Positions 41,115 through 50,793 of a stretch of DNA of 64,000 nt are shown here, piece after piece. Both the position numbers and the translations under genes were made by a program. Positions within the stretch are counted from its first letter, which is position 1; each line of letters begins with the position of its first letter. The DNA is from Staphylococcus edaphicus (GTDB lineage Bacteria > Bacillota > Bacilli > Staphylococcales > Staphylococcaceae). The notes beneath the pieces are model-generated. The model did no database searches. It worked only from the letters and a program-made list of their open reading frames with translations, and was not told the DNA's origin. The DNA is taken from positions 186,001 through 250,000 of the forward strand of contig NZ_MRZN01000001.1 in NCBI RefSeq assembly GCF_002614725.1, read 5' to 3'.

Positions 41115-42191
41115 ATGAATAAGCAATTGAGAAATAATATAATTGTATTACTGTTTGCTATAATTTTAAGTTTAATCTTAAGCGCAGCTCATGTACTATT
41201 GCCGTTCATGTTTGGACCAATTATTGCAAGTGTGATTTGCGTGAGGGTCTTCCGTCTTGAAATTGAATGGCCATTTTGGCTTAGCCAAGTGGGCTTAGTA
41301 CTGTTAGGTGTTCAAATTGGATCAACTTTTACGAAAGACGTACTATTTGATATTAAAGATGATTGGTTAACGATTATCTTGATTACTGTAATGTTATTGG
41401 TGCTTGCGTTAGTGATAGCTTTCTTTTTCAAAAAGATTGCCAATGTAAATACTGAAACTGCTATTCTCAGTGTCATCCCAGGCGCCTTAAGTCAAATGTT
41501 AATCATGGCAGAAGAAAATAAAAAAGCGAATATCATGGTAGTAAGTTTGACTCAAACCTCAAGAATTATATTTGTTGTTATTCTAGTTCCATTTATTTCA
41601 TATTTTTTCAGAGATAATAGCGGGAATGGTGTAGCTGAAAAATCAGCAACAAAAGCGTTGACTGATGTAGTGTCCATACCACAAATATGCATCTTAGCCT
41701 TAGCGATCTTTATTATCTATATGATTATGAGCAAGATTAACTTTCCAACGAAACAGTTACTAGCACCGATCATTGTACTTATTGCTTGGAATTTATTTAC
41801 TGGTGTAACGTTTACGTTAGATAATTATATCGTTGCTGCAGCACAAGTCATCTATATGATTCGTATCGGTATACAAATAGCTAAATTGTTAGACCAAATG
41901 AAAGGAAGAATTGCTGTTGCTATAGTTTTTCAAAATGTATTTTTGATATTATTAGCTTTCATTATGGTGTTATTAATTTCAATGGTATCAAACCATTCAG
42001 TAAATGAATTATTCCTAGGTGCTGCTCCTGGTGGGATGAGTCAAATTGTATTAGTAGCGATTGAAACAGGCGCAGATGTAGCATTGATATCAAGCTATCA
42101 TATTTTCAGAATATTTTTCATCTTATTTGTAATTGCTCCTTTATTAGGACAATTACTTAAATATGTTGAGTCATCAAATGAAAAACGATAA
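41115..42191 (+). CDS. AbrB-type integral membrane protein (putative transporter)
   Basis: A 358-aa protein with about 9-10 hydrophobic helices. It belongs to the membrane 'AbrB duplication' family (unrelated to the DNA-binding AbrB). The internal duplication is visible in two copies of a Gly/Ser loop: VIPGALSQMLIMAEE near residue 120 and AAPGGMSQIVLVAIETGAD near 300, each followed by a hydrophobic helix. Family members are often labelled ammonia monooxygenase or regulator in databases, with little evidence. Substrate and role are unknown. It has its own transcription unit between the haem operon terminator and the convergent tag gene. Confidence 0.85.
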   Translation: MNKQLRNNIIVLLFAIILSLILSAAHVLLPFMFGPIIASVICVRVFRLEIEWPFWLSQVGLVLLGVQIGSTFTKDVLFDIKDDWLTIILITVMLLVLALVIAFFFKKIANVNTETAILSVIPGALSQMLIMAEENKKANIMVVSLTQTSRIIFVVILVPFISYFFRDNSGNGVAEKSATKALTDVVSIPQICILALAIFIIYMIMSKINFPTKQLLAPIIVLIAWNLFTGVTFTLDNYIVAAAQVIYMIRIGIQIAKLLDQMKGRIAVAIVFQNVFLILLAFIMVLLISMVSNHSVNELFLGAAPGGMSQIVLVAIETGADVALISSYHIFRIFFILFVIAPLLGQLLKYVESSNEKR

Positions 42192-42308
42192 AAAATAACT
42201 AGGTTGATAGAGTTAAACATCGTTCATCGCTAACATTATGTTGGTCTATATTTAAAGCAGTAAACGTCATGTATACTGCTATTAACTAATCACGTATTTT
42301 TGTAAGCC

Positions 42309-42363
42309 TCAAGACTGGTATCGTCATTTTAAAATGTGACGATACCAGTCTTGAACTGTTTTT
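42309..42363. terminator. Long perfect hairpin between convergent genes
   Basis: An 18-bp inverted repeat (42309-42326 with 42337-42354) lies between the AbrB-type gene and tag. Downstream on + is AACTGTTTTTG; no A run borders the other side, so it suits the + strand gene best. Confidence 0.75.
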
Positions 42364-42430
42364 GTATATATTTCGTTAATAGATATTTTAGTTCATGTCT
42401 GATATCTTCTTGTCGCTACGCATAATTACT

Positions 42431-42997
42431 TCAAAATGTTAGGTGTTTAGGATTATTTGGACAAGATTCTAAATGAGCATTATACAGTCCGGCAGCTTCT
42501 AAAAATGAAAAAACAGTCACAGGACCTAGAAATTTAAAGCCATAATTTTTTAATGACTTTGAAAGTTCTGTAGCTCGTTTATCCACAGTAATTCGATCAC
42601 TAGGGCGTTTGTATCCACAATCAATGGGTTCATAATCGACGGTTGACCATAAAAAATCACTGAAACTACCAAAGTCTTTTTCAATTTTAAAATATCCCTT
42701 CGCTTGACTTACAATTGCTTCTAATTTTTTTCGATTATGCACTATGTTAGGGAAGGTCATTAACTGATTAATATCTTCATCATTCATATTAGCAATTTTG
42801 TGTGGATCAAAATCATAAAATGCTTGTTCGTAAGCTTCTTTTTTCTTTAATATAGTTAACCATGAAAGACCGGCATGTTGCGATTCTAATGCCATAAGTT
42901 TAAATAGTTTTAGACTATCATATAGTGGTTGACCCCACACCTCATCATGATATTTTAAATAAACAGGGTCTTTCGTACCAAATGCGCATTCGTTCAT
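42431..42997 (-). CDS. tag: DNA-3-methyladenine glycosylase I
   Basis: Excises 3-methyladenine from alkylated DNA. It is 188 aa. The zinc site of the TAG family is intact: Cys4 and His17 at the N-terminus and the His and Cys of AHLESCPNN near the C-terminus. ESQHAGLSWLTILKKKEA, with its Glu and Trp, forms the base-binding pocket. I start at the ATG (42997) because GGAG lies eight bases ahead of it on the minus strand. The GTG nine bases further out lacks a ribosome site. It is one of only three minus-strand genes in the window. Confidence 0.95.
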   Translation of the reverse strand: MNECAFGTKDPVYLKYHDEVWGQPLYDSLKLFKLMALESQHAGLSWLTILKKKEAYEQAFYDFDPHKIANMNDEDINQLMTFPNIVHNRKKLEAIVSQAKGYFKIEKDFGSFSDFLWSTVDYEPIDCGYKRPSDRITVDKRATELSKSLKNYGFKFLGPVTVFSFLEAAGLYNAHLESCPNNPKHLTF

Positions 42998-43053
42998 AAA
43001 TTTCACTCCATTTTATTGACTTATTTTCACATCCATTATACTATAATTAAGTA

Positions 43054-43318
43054 AATAAATATTGTCTACTGGGAAGAGTAAATAGGCTTAAATTAAACAG
43101 AGAGTACATAAATGCTGAAAATGTACAATTTATCTTATTGAAGGTAGCCCACAATGAACTTTAGCTGAACACGGATTTTTAAAGATATCTGTTTATTAAG
43201 TTGAAGCGTGCTTGAGCGTTAATCATGTAATTAAGTGCTTGAAATTAGTTTGTAATTTCTTGAATTTAGGTGGTACCACGGAATATCCGTCCTATATTGA
43301 TAGGACGGATATTTTTAT
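43054..43318 (+). ncRNA. T-box riboswitch (valyl-tRNA responsive) upstream of valS
   Basis: The leader holds an AGAGAGTAC-type start of stem I, the T-box core AGGTGGTACCACG (43268-43280) and a terminator with a 13-bp perfect stem (AATATCCGTCCTA/TAGGACGGATATT, 43282-43313) and T run. The downstream valS gene indicates tRNA-Val as the ligand; I did not assign the specifier codon with certainty. TTGACT at 43016-43021 and TATAAT at 43042-43047 are promoter parts, but with non-ideal spacing. Confidence 0.95.
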
Positions 43319-43341
43319 TTTTTTAAGGAGGATTTTAATGT

Positions 43342-45972
43342 ATGGAAATGAAACCAAAATATAATCCGAGTGAAGTTGAGTCTGGTCGTTACGAACAATG
43401 GGTGAATAGTGGATATTTTAAAGCAAAAGAGGATAATTCAAAAGAAACATATACAATCGTAATACCGCCACCAAACGTGACTGGTAAATTACACCTAGGA
43501 CACGCTTGGGATACAACATTACAAGATATATTAACACGTATGAAACGAATGCAAGGCTATGATACTTTATATTTACCAGGAATGGATCATGCCGGCATTG
43601 CGACTCAAGCTAAAGTTGAAGCAAAATTAAATGAACAAGGATTATCTAGACATGATCTAGGACGAGAAAAATTCCTTGAACAAGCATGGGATTGGAAAGA
43701 AGAATATGCAAACTTTATCAGACAACAGTGGGCAAAACTGGGTCTTGGCCTTGATTATAGTAGAGAGAGATTTACATTAGATGAAGGCTTAAGTAAAGCT
43801 GTTAAAAAAGTATTCGTCGATATGTACAATAAAGGATTAATATATCGAGGCGAATATATAATCAATTGGGATCCAATTGCGCGTACGGCTTTATCTGATA
43901 TTGAAGTTATTCATGAAGATGTTCAAGGCAAGTTTTACCATTTTAAATATCCATTTGCTGATGGTAATGGTTATATAGAAATTGCGACAACGCGACCTGA
44001 AACAATGTTAGGTGATACAGCGATTGTAGTTAATCCCCATGATGAACGCTATAAAGATGTAATTGGTAAATCAGTTGTTTTACCAATTGTTGGTAGAGAA
44101 TTGCCAATATTAGCAGATGAATATGTAGATATTGAATTTGGTAGTGGTGCAATGAAAGTGACACCAGCACATGATCCAAATGACTTTGAAATAGGTAATC
44201 GTCATGACTTAGAACGAATTATAGTGATGGATGAATCTGGAAAAATGAATGACAAAGCTGACAAATATCAAGGTATGGATCGTTTTGATTGTCGTGAACA
44301 GTTAGTAAAAGATTTAGAAGCTGAAAATTTAGTGATTAAAATTGAAGAACATGAACACTCAGTGGGTCATTCTGAACGCTCTGGTGCAGTGGTAGAACCT
44401 TACTTATCAACGCAATGGTTTGTTAAGATGAAACCATTAGCTGAGCAAGCTTTAAATAATCAAAAAACTGACGATAGAATTGATTTTGTTCCTGCACGTT
44501 TCGAAAAAACGTTCAATCGTTGGATGGAAGAAATTAGAGATTGGACTATTTCAAGACAATTGTGGTGGGGACATCAAATTCCTGCTTGGTACCACAAAGA
44601 AACAGGCGAATTATTCGTGGGAGAACACGCACCAGAAGATATAGAAAATTGGGTACAAGATGATGATGTCTTAGATACTTGGTTCTCAAGTGCATTATGG
44701 CCTTTTTCTACACTAGGATGGCCAGATGTTGAGGCTGTAGACTTTCAACGTTATTTTCCGACGAATGCATTAGTTACCGGTTATGATATTATCTTTTTCT
44801 GGGTAGCAAGAATGATCTTCCAAGGACTAGAATTTACTGGAAAACGTCCGTTCAATGATGTATTATTACATGGATTGGTACGTGCAGAAGATGGACGTAA
44901 GATGAGTAAATCACTCGGCAATGGTGTAGACCCAATGGACGTTATTGATGAATATGGTGCTGACAGTTTACGTTATTTTTTAGCAACTGGTTCTTCACCA
45001 GGTCATGATTTGCGTTATTCAACTGAAAAGGTAGAATCTGTGTGGAATTTCATCAATAAAATTTGGAATGCAGCTAGATTTAGTATGATGAATATTGGTG
45101 AAGACTTCACAGTAGAGCAAGTTGATTTATCTAAAGATTTATCACTGGCTGATAAATGGATTCTTACACGCTTAAATGAAACAATTGCAAATGTGACGGA
45201 TTTAAGTGACAAATATGAATTTGGAGAAGTTGGAAGAACATTATACAATTTCATTTGGGATGAATTCTGTGACTGGTACATTGAAATGAGTAAGATTCCA
45301 ATGAACGGTGAAGATGAAGCACAGAAACAAGTGACACGTTCTGTACTTACTTATGTACTTGATAATACAATGAGAATGTTGCATCCATTTATGCCATTTG
45401 TTACAGAGCAAATATGGCAAAATTTACCGCATGAGGGCGAAACAATTGTTAATGCTGCTTGGCCAACTGTAAATGATGCGCTTGTTTTTGATGAAAGTAA
45501 AGAAACGATGCAACAACTCGTAGAAATCATTAAATCTGTGAGACAATCAAGATTAGAAGTTGATACGCCATTATCTAAAGCAATTCCTATTTTCATTCAA
45601 GCGAAAGATGAAAATATTAAAGATACTTTATTAAATAATTCTAATTATATTGATAGATTTTGTCATCCAAGTAAATTAACGATTGATACTGCTATTGAAA
45701 TTCCTGAAAAAGCCATGACTTCTGTAACAACAGCCGGTGAAGTAGTGCTTCCGCTTGAAGGCTTGATTGATATGGAAAAAGAAATTGAACGATTAGAAAA
45801 AGAACTCTTAAAATGGGAAAAAGAGTTAGATCGTGTGAATAAAAAATTAGCAAATGATAACTTCGTCAATAAAGCACCTGAAAAAGTGATTAATGAAGAA
45901 CGTGAGAAAAAACAAACGTATCAAGAGAAATATGACGGTGTTAAATTACGAATTAATCAATTAAAAGCATAG
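43342..45972 (+). CDS. valS: Valyl-tRNA synthetase
   Basis: Charges tRNA-Val, with editing of threonine. It is 876 aa, full length. The class I HIGH motif is in [14 protein letters not shown] (about residues 46-59). The CP1 editing domain includes [20 protein letters not shown] is in [11 protein letters not shown] (near 525), and a C-terminal coiled coil (about 805-876) is rich in Lys/Glu. The ATG at 43342 follows AAGGAGGA at nine bases; the ATG four bases earlier is out of frame and hits a stop. It is co-transcribed with folC. Confidence 0.98.
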   Translation: MEMKPKYNPSEVESGRYEQWVNSGYFKAKEDNSKETYTIVIPPPNVTGKLHLGHAWDTTLQDILTRMKRMQGYDTLYLPGMDHAGIATQAKVEAKLNEQGLSRHDLGREKFLEQAWDWKEEYANFIRQQWAKLGLGLDYSRERFTLDEGLSKAVKKVFVDMYNKGLIYRGEYIINWDPIARTALSDIEVIHEDVQGKFYHFKYPFADGNGYIEIATTRPETMLGDTAIVVNPHDERYKDVIGKSVVLPIVGRELPILADEYVDIEFGSGAMKVTPAHDPNDFEIGNRHDLERIIVMDESGKMNDKADKYQGMDRFDCREQLVKDLEAENLVIKIEEHEHSVGHSERSGAVVEPYLSTQWFVKMKPLAEQALNNQKTDDRIDFVPARFEKTFNRWMEEIRDWTISRQLWWGHQIPAWYHKETGELFVGEHAPEDIENWVQDDDVLDTWFSSALWPFSTLGWPDVEAVDFQRYFPTNALVTGYDIIFFWVARMIFQGLEFTGKRPFNDVLLHGLVRAEDGRKMSKSLGNGVDPMDVIDEYGADSLRYFLATGSSPGHDLRYSTEKVESVWNFINKIWNAARFSMMNIGEDFTVEQVDLSKDLSLADKWILTRLNETIANVTDLSDKYEFGEVGRTLYNFIWDEFCDWYIEMSKIPMNGEDEAQKQVTRSVLTYVLDNTMRMLHPFMPFVTEQIWQNLPHEGETIVNAAWPTVNDALVFDESKETMQQLVEIIKSVRQSRLEVDTPLSKAIPIFIQAKDENIKDTLLNNSNYIDRFCHPSKLTIDTAIEIPEKAMTSVTTAGEVVLPLEGLIDMEKEIERLEKELLKWEKELDRVNKKLANDNFVNKAPEKVINEEREKKQTYQEKYDGVKLRINQLKA

Positions 45973-45983
45973 GAGTCCTTATG

Positions 45984-47249
45984 ATGAATTACCTAGATAG
46001 CTTATATTGGATACACGAACGAACTAAATTTGGTATAAAACCAGGTGTCAAACGCATGGAGTGGATGCTAGAGCGTTTGAATAACCCACAATTTAATATA
46101 AATGGTATTCATGTAGGTGGTACAAATGGTAAAGGATCTACAGTTTCATATTTAAGATCGGCACTTGTTGATAACGGATATGAAGTGGGTACGTTCACTT
46201 CACCATTTATCGAAACCTTCAATGAACGCATTAGTTTAAATGGTAATCCAATAAATGATGATGACATTGTTGCATTAGTTCAAAAAGTGAAACCTGTAAG
46301 TGAAGCATTAGAAATAGAAACAGAGCTTGGAACAGCTACTGAATTTGAAATTATAACAACGATGATGTTTTTATATTTTGGTGAGATTCACCCAGTAGAT
46401 TTTGTAATAGTTGAAGCAGGATTAGGAATTAAAAATGATTCAACTAATGTATTTAAGCCAATATTGTCAATATTAACTAGTATTGGTTTAGATCATACGG
46501 ATATTTTAGGCGATACTTACGTAGATATCGCAAAAGATAAAGGTGCAATCGTCAAACCTGAAACACCTGTTATTTACGCTGTAAAACATGAAGAAGCGCT
46601 TAAAGTTATCAGAGATTATGTTGAACAACAAAATGCTGAAGGCATAGAATTAGAGCGTGATATCAGTATTATCTCAGAAGATGAAGAATTTACTTATCGA
46701 TATAAAGACTATGAACTAGAGACCTTATTACTAAACATGGTTGGCGAGCATCAAAAAGAAAATGCAGCGTTAGCTATTACAGCTTTGATTGAATTAAATG
46801 AAGCCGGGATTGTTGATTTAGACTTCAATAAAATGATTGACGGCATAGAATCAGTTAGTTGGACTGGTAGAATTGAACAAGTCAAAGAGCAGCCGTTAAT
46901 GATTATTGATGGTGCGCATAATGTGGAAAGCGTAGAGGCATTGATTAGTACAATGAAACATTATTATCATGTGGATAATATAGATATTTTATTTTCAGCA
47001 ATTAAAGGTAAACCGATTAATGCTATGATTGATCAACTTAAGACGATTGCTTCAACATTTTATATTACAGACTTTGATTTTCCAAAAGCATTAACAAAAG
47101 AAGAAATTTATGAAGATATGAAATATGATCAAAAAGCCCTTGTCGAAGATTATGTTAAATTTATCGAGTCTTACGATGGTAAAGGCTTAATAATCACTGG
47201 AAGTTTATATTTTATTAGTGAAGTAAAATCTAAAGTAGATTTCAATTAA
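45984..47249 (+). CDS. folC: Folylpolyglutamate synthase / dihydrofolate synthase
   Basis: Adds glutamates to folates (Mur ligase family). It is 421 aa. The ATP loop is VGGTNGKGSTVSYLR (residues about 41-55). TSPFIETFNERI follows, then GLDHTDILGDT and the C-terminal IIDGAHNVES motif. Two adjacent ATGs exist; the second (45984) is better spaced from AGGAG and gives the usual MNYLDSLYW start. It lies 11 bases after valS, a linkage conserved in Firmicutes. Confidence 0.96.
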   Translation: MNYLDSLYWIHERTKFGIKPGVKRMEWMLERLNNPQFNINGIHVGGTNGKGSTVSYLRSALVDNGYEVGTFTSPFIETFNERISLNGNPINDDDIVALVQKVKPVSEALEIETELGTATEFEIITTMMFLYFGEIHPVDFVIVEAGLGIKNDSTNVFKPILSILTSIGLDHTDILGDTYVDIAKDKGAIVKPETPVIYAVKHEEALKVIRDYVEQQNAEGIELERDISIISEDEEFTYRYKDYELETLLLNMVGEHQKENAALAITALIELNEAGIVDLDFNKMIDGIESVSWTGRIEQVKEQPLMIIDGAHNVESVEALISTMKHYYHVDNIDILFSAIKGKPINAMIDQLKTIASTFYITDFDFPKALTKEEIYEDMKYDQKALVEDYVKFIESYDGKGLIITGSLYFISEVKSKVDFN

Positions 47250-47642
47250 CAAGTGATTTTTAACATGGCAGTGATATAGAAGTCCATTTTCAAAGTGATT
47301 CGTAGTCTCCTGGTAGTTAAGAATGATTACGTAACAAGACAAAAGTAATATATGGGCTATAGTTGAATTATCCATAGCACAAGTGTTTACTTAAGATTTT
47401 GAAAGTTGAAGTGCTAATACTAGAACAAAAATATTTAATTTCATAAAATTTGACCGAGATAAATTGATGTCTCGGTCGTTTTTAAATATTTTGTGTTAGG
47501 ACGATATGACGATTTAATGTTTACAAATAAGTAAAAAATATAAAAAGTAATTTAAATATAATACAAAGCAGTGGCATTCATTTTCTATTTAAATTTGTAA
47601 TTGTATGATAATATTTAAAAAAAGGGGAGGTATAAGAATAAA
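47250..47642 (+). other. Gene-free stretch with a terminator
   Basis: About 390 bases. A terminator is at 47451-47483 (GACCGAGA/TCTCGGTC stem plus T run), which ends valS-folC more than 200 bases after the folC stop. The 47250-47450 part shows no convincing ORF or motif. An AT-rich promoter-like zone precedes the next gene. Confidence 0.6.
47451..47483 (+). terminator. Terminator downstream of folC
   Basis: An 8-bp stem GACCGAGA (47452-47459) / TCTCGGTC (47470-47477) is followed by GTTTTT. Confidence 0.85.
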
Positions 47643-48461
47643 ATGACAGACAAGAAATTCCCAAAAGATGCAATGCGCGTTTTAAAAGAAACAAGCCGTA
47701 CTTTTTATATTCCCATCACTTTTTTAGAAAAAGAGTTAAAGCATTCGGTAGCTTCTGCATACTTGATATTACGTGCGATAGATGAAATTGAAGATCATGA
47801 AGAATTAACAAATGAGATGAAATACGACATGTTATTGCAAATCAGTGATTTATTTAAGGAACAGTTTAATAATGACAAGTATTTGCAAATTTTAGCGCCA
47901 GTTAAAGATAAGATGCCCGAAGTAACGGTGCGTTTAAGTGAATGGATTGATGCTTGTCCAAATAAGACAAGAACAATCGTAATGGACGCTTCAAGCGAAA
48001 TGGCTTATGGTATGGCAAAATGGGCAAAAGCAAATTGGGACATTCATACTGAAGCGGATTTAGATGATTATACATATTATGTTGCAGGACTTGTTGGTGT
48101 AATGCTTTCACAACTTTGGGAATTTTGTGCAGGTATAAAGACAGATCGCGACTTAGCTATCGGATACGGTCGAGGATTACAGGCTGTAAATATTTTGCGC
48201 AATCAGCAAGAGGATTACGAAGAACGAGGTGTTAGTTTTGTTCCAGATGATTGGAGTAGGGATGATTTATTTAAATACGCTGAAAGCAATTTAGCTAAAG
48301 CTGATATATATATAAAAGACATAAATAAGAAATCTATCTTACTATTCTGTCGTTTGCCATTAGCACTTGCACATAAATCGCTTAAAGCTATGAAAAATGG
48401 ACGTGAAAAAATTTCACGATCTGAAGTCGAAGCAACAGTCGAAGAAATTCAAAAAGAGTAA
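47643..48461 (+). CDS. Squalene/phytoene synthase-like protein
   Basis: A 272-aa all-helical protein of the squalene/phytoene synthase (HH-type trans-isoprenyl diphosphate synthase) family. The first Asp motif is intact: Asp47-x3-Asp51 in RAIDEIEDHEE. The second, normally DxxED, reads NQQED (residues 187-191) in NILRNQQEDYEERG, with Asn for the first Asp. The N-terminal SRTFYIPITFL matches the family's substrate-binding FSRSF-like segment. It stands alone, not with crtN/crtO-type genes, so a role in staphyloxanthin is not indicated. It may condense prenyl diphosphates or act on another substrate. The ribosome site GGGGAGGT precedes the ATG. Confidence 0.8.
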   Translation: MTDKKFPKDAMRVLKETSRTFYIPITFLEKELKHSVASAYLILRAIDEIEDHEELTNEMKYDMLLQISDLFKEQFNNDKYLQILAPVKDKMPEVTVRLSEWIDACPNKTRTIVMDASSEMAYGMAKWAKANWDIHTEADLDDYTYYVAGLVGVMLSQLWEFCAGIKTDRDLAIGYGRGLQAVNILRNQQEDYEERGVSFVPDDWSRDDLFKYAESNLAKADIYIKDINKKSILLFCRLPLALAHKSLKAMKNGREKISRSEVEATVEEIQKE

Positions 48462-48498
48462 CTTCATTTTTTTGAAGAAAAATTTAATGATAATTATT

Positions 48499-48545
48499 AA
48501 AGGAACAGCAATCAAATTAGGAGATGATTGTTGTTCCTTTATATT
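48499..48545 (+). terminator. Terminator after the isoprenoid synthase-like gene
   Basis: The stem AAAGGAACAGCAATCA (48499-48514) pairs with TGATTGTTGTTCCTTT (48525-48540), with near-perfect pairing. The T run is short. Confidence 0.8.
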
Positions 48546-48698
48546 AGATATAATAAAAGTGCTAAAACTTTAAACATTGGATAATAAATGCACCAAATAT
48601 CAATTAAAATATTATTTTGTTATAATATTTTTTAAAGTTGTTAAATTTATTATTAAGTAGCATTTAATGTGGTATGATTGAAAATAGGAGGTGCATTT

Positions 48699-49409
48699 GT
48701 GTTTCAACTATTATTAATTTGTCCTATCCTATTTAGTTTTTTATATCAGTTAAGTTTTGTAAATAATCTAAATTTAACTTATTTTAAATTACAATCTCGT
48801 TGTGATTATTGCTATCAACGTCTTAAATTCAAGGAAATGGTTCCCGTTTTAAGCTTTTTATTACAAAAAGGCAAAACGAAATGTTGTCATCGTAAACTAA
48901 GTTATTGTTATTTAGTTGGTGAAATCCTCGCTATTTTTCCTGCATTCTTCGCGCTTCAATACACACCAATGTTAACCATAGATTTCACCTCGTTTTTACT
49001 CATTTATTTATTTTTACTTGTTTTTGCACTTTATGATTTAGCTACATTAAGTATACCAATCCATCTTTTATTTATCTTTACGATTTGTATTTGTATTTTA
49101 GTACCAATGCATTTTATATCGTTTTTTACTATCAGTAGTTTACTTCATTTAATTTATTGGTTTTCCAACAAAGCAATTGGCTACGGCGATATTCTACTTT
49201 TTTCAATACTTTCTTTAGCGTTACCTTTTATAATTTTTAGTTATCTCTTTTTATTCACTTTCATCATTGGTGGTGGTTATGCACTATTACAATTAACATG
49301 CTTTAAAAATTCAAAACAAATTGTCCCACTTATTCCTTTTATTTTTTTAGCTTATAACCTCATAAATATATTACAACAATACACTTACTATGGAGGAATA
49401 TTTATATGA
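48699..49409 (+). CDS. comC: Prepilin peptidase (type IV leader peptidase, ComC/PilD type)
   Basis: A membrane aspartic protease that cuts prepilin-like leaders of competence pseudopilins (ComGC family). It is 236 aa with about seven TM helices. The catalytic Asps are in [10 protein letters not shown] and GYGDILLFS. The N-terminal cytosolic loop normally has two CxxC pairs; here the first is CDYC, but the second is replaced by KCCH, so the zinc site looks irregular. I start at GTG 48699, nine bases after AGGAGG; the frame is open from the TTG at 48678. It overlaps radC by 4 bases. Staphylococci carry com genes though competence is mostly cryptic. Confidence 0.88.
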   Translation: MFQLLLICPILFSFLYQLSFVNNLNLTYFKLQSRCDYCYQRLKFKEMVPVLSFLLQKGKTKCCHRKLSYCYLVGEILAIFPAFFALQYTPMLTIDFTSFLLIYLFLLVFALYDLATLSIPIHLLFIFTICICILVPMHFISFFTISSLLHLIYWFSNKAIGYGDILLFSILSLALPFIIFSYLFLFTFIIGGGYALLQLTCFKNSKQIVPLIPFIFLAYNLINILQQYTYYGGIFI

Positions 49410-50086
49410 AAATAAATGATCTTGCAAATTATCAAAAACCTAGAGAGCGCATGTTAAATTATGGCGCTTCACATCTATCTCATGCTGAATTATTGGCAAT
49501 ATTAATAAACACTGGGAGAAAGGGTTGCTCTAGTTTAGATATTGCGAATGAATTGTTAAAATCCATTGTAAATTTAAAAGAGTTAAAAAACTTATCTATA
49601 AATGATTTAAAAAAGATTAAAGGTGTAGGACTATATAAAGCGCTTATTTTAAAAGCGGCATTTGAATTAGGTGAACGAATGCATTCTGGAAGTATAGACG
49701 ATAAAATTCAAATCAATAGCCCGAAAGATGTCGCGGAGTTTATGATGGGTAAAATGGAACATTTGACACAAGAAAAATTTATAGCTTTGTTTTTAAATTC
49801 AAAGAATGTAATTATTAAACAAAAAACGATTTTTATCGGAACACTGAATAGTTCAATTGTGCACCCACGCGAAATTTTTTGTGAAGCAGTTAAATGTGCA
49901 AGTAACGCGATTATCGTGCTTCATAATCATCCCTCAGGTGATACAACACCTTCAAAAGAAGATGTGAAAACGACGGATAGATTACGAGAATGTGGTGACA
50001 TTTTAGGCATACAACTATTAGACCATATAATTATAGGTGATCACACGTATTTAAGTATGGTTGAGGAAGGTTACTTTGATATATAA
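49406..50086 (+). CDS. radC: DNA repair protein RadC homologue (JAMM/MPN domain)
   Basis: A 226-aa protein. An N-terminal UPF0758 helix-hairpin-helix region ([22 protein letters not shown], split about residue 80) is followed by a JAMM metalloprotease-like domain. The metal motif [17 protein letters not shown] is complete (H-x-H-P, Ser and Asp). The historical link of RadC to recombination repair is weak and its activity is unknown. Its ATG overlaps the comC stop (ATATGA), so the two are co-translated. That pairing is typical of competence-region gene order in Firmicutes. Confidence 0.93.
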   Translation: MKINDLANYQKPRERMLNYGASHLSHAELLAILINTGRKGCSSLDIANELLKSIVNLKELKNLSINDLKKIKGVGLYKALILKAAFELGERMHSGSIDDKIQINSPKDVAEFMMGKMEHLTQEKFIALFLNSKNVIIKQKTIFIGTLNSSIVHPREIFCEAVKCASNAIIVLHNHPSGDTTPSKEDVKTTDRLRECGDILGIQLLDHIIIGDHTYLSMVEEGYFDI

Positions 50087-50149
50087 TTTGACTTTCTGTA
50101 ATTTGTAAGATGAGGTATAATCAAATAGTTGATTAGGGAGGTTGATCAT

Positions 50150-50431
50150 TTGGGTACTATACTTTTAATTGGTTTATTGATACCAGTTGTATACTTAATG
50201 CAATTGACAAAAAAGAAAGAAGCTATTAATGTAAAATATACTAGAAACACAGTTGGCATATCTATAATTAGTGTAGTAGTAACTACGATTATTTTTATAC
50301 TATTGAACCATACAAATATACCGATATGGGGTACTATGATTAGTGCAATAATTGTAGCAGTTGTGTGGGCATTATTACTAAGTGGCTGTTACTATATTTA
50401 TCAAATACTTTCTAATAATGTGAAAAAATAA
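50150..50431 (+). CDS. Small integral membrane protein, unknown
   Basis: Not recognised. It is a 93-aa protein with three predicted TM helices (about residues 3-18, 33-53 and 63-86) and a short basic loop (QLTKKKEAINVKYTRN) between the first two, which should face the cytoplasm. The likely start is TTG at 50150, eight bases after GGGAGG; in-frame codons reach to 50129. It lies 63 bases after radC and could be read from the same transcript. A dyad terminator lies directly behind it, shared with the convergent 59-aa gene. Confidence 0.7.
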   Translation: MGTILLIGLLIPVVYLMQLTKKKEAINVKYTRNTVGISIISVVVTTIIFILLNHTNIPIWGTMISAIIVAVVWALLLSGCYYIYQILSNNVKK

Positions 50432-50466
50432 TGCGCTCAATGACCTAGTCATTAAGCGCTAAATTT
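50432..50466. terminator. Bidirectional terminator between two small membrane genes
   Basis: GCGCTCAATGAC (50433-50444) pairs with GTCATTAAGCGC (50448-50459). It is flanked by A/T-rich sequence on both sides and lies between two convergent stops. Confidence 0.8.
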
Positions 50467-50645
50467 TAATTTATGAAGTTGAAATAATAATTAAAATAAT
50501 CCATTAGCCAAAGGATTCCTTGATATCCTAAGTAGATACATAATACAATAATTCCAACATATATTAAAAATCTTAATATAGATAAGCCTACTCTAAATAA
50601 TAATATGACCAAGAGGGCAAGCAGGATTATAGATAAAATACTCAT
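50466..50645 (-). CDS. Small hydrophobic protein, unknown
   Basis: Not recognised. It is a 59-aa protein, almost wholly hydrophobic: two TM helices (MSILSIILLALLVILLF and FLIYVGIIVLCIYLGYQG) and an aromatic, Asn-rich tail DYFNYYFNFIN. The start is set at the ATG (50645) with GGGAG ten bases ahead on the minus strand; an in-frame upstream extension lacks a ribosome site. It is one of three minus-strand genes here and faces the 93-aa membrane protein. Its size and character are like small membrane peptides of staphylococci, but no function can be assigned. Confidence 0.6.
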   Translation of the reverse strand: MSILSIILLALLVILLFRVGLSILRFLIYVGIIVLCIYLGYQGILWLMDYFNYYFNFIN

Positions 50646-50793
50646 TCTATGTTCACTCCCTTTGTTTCCAATTTTACTATGAAATGAATAATTGTGCATC
50701 AGTCTATAGTGGAATTTTAAATACTGCTACAGACTGATGTTTTTTCATAGACATAATATTATAATTTAATATGACTTAATAGGAGGATGGTTC

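Noticed and set aside
47643..48461. crtM (staphyloxanthin dehydrosqualene synthase)
   Set aside because: It is of the same fold, but it is not in a crt cluster and its second Asp motif differs, so I left the gene unnamed.
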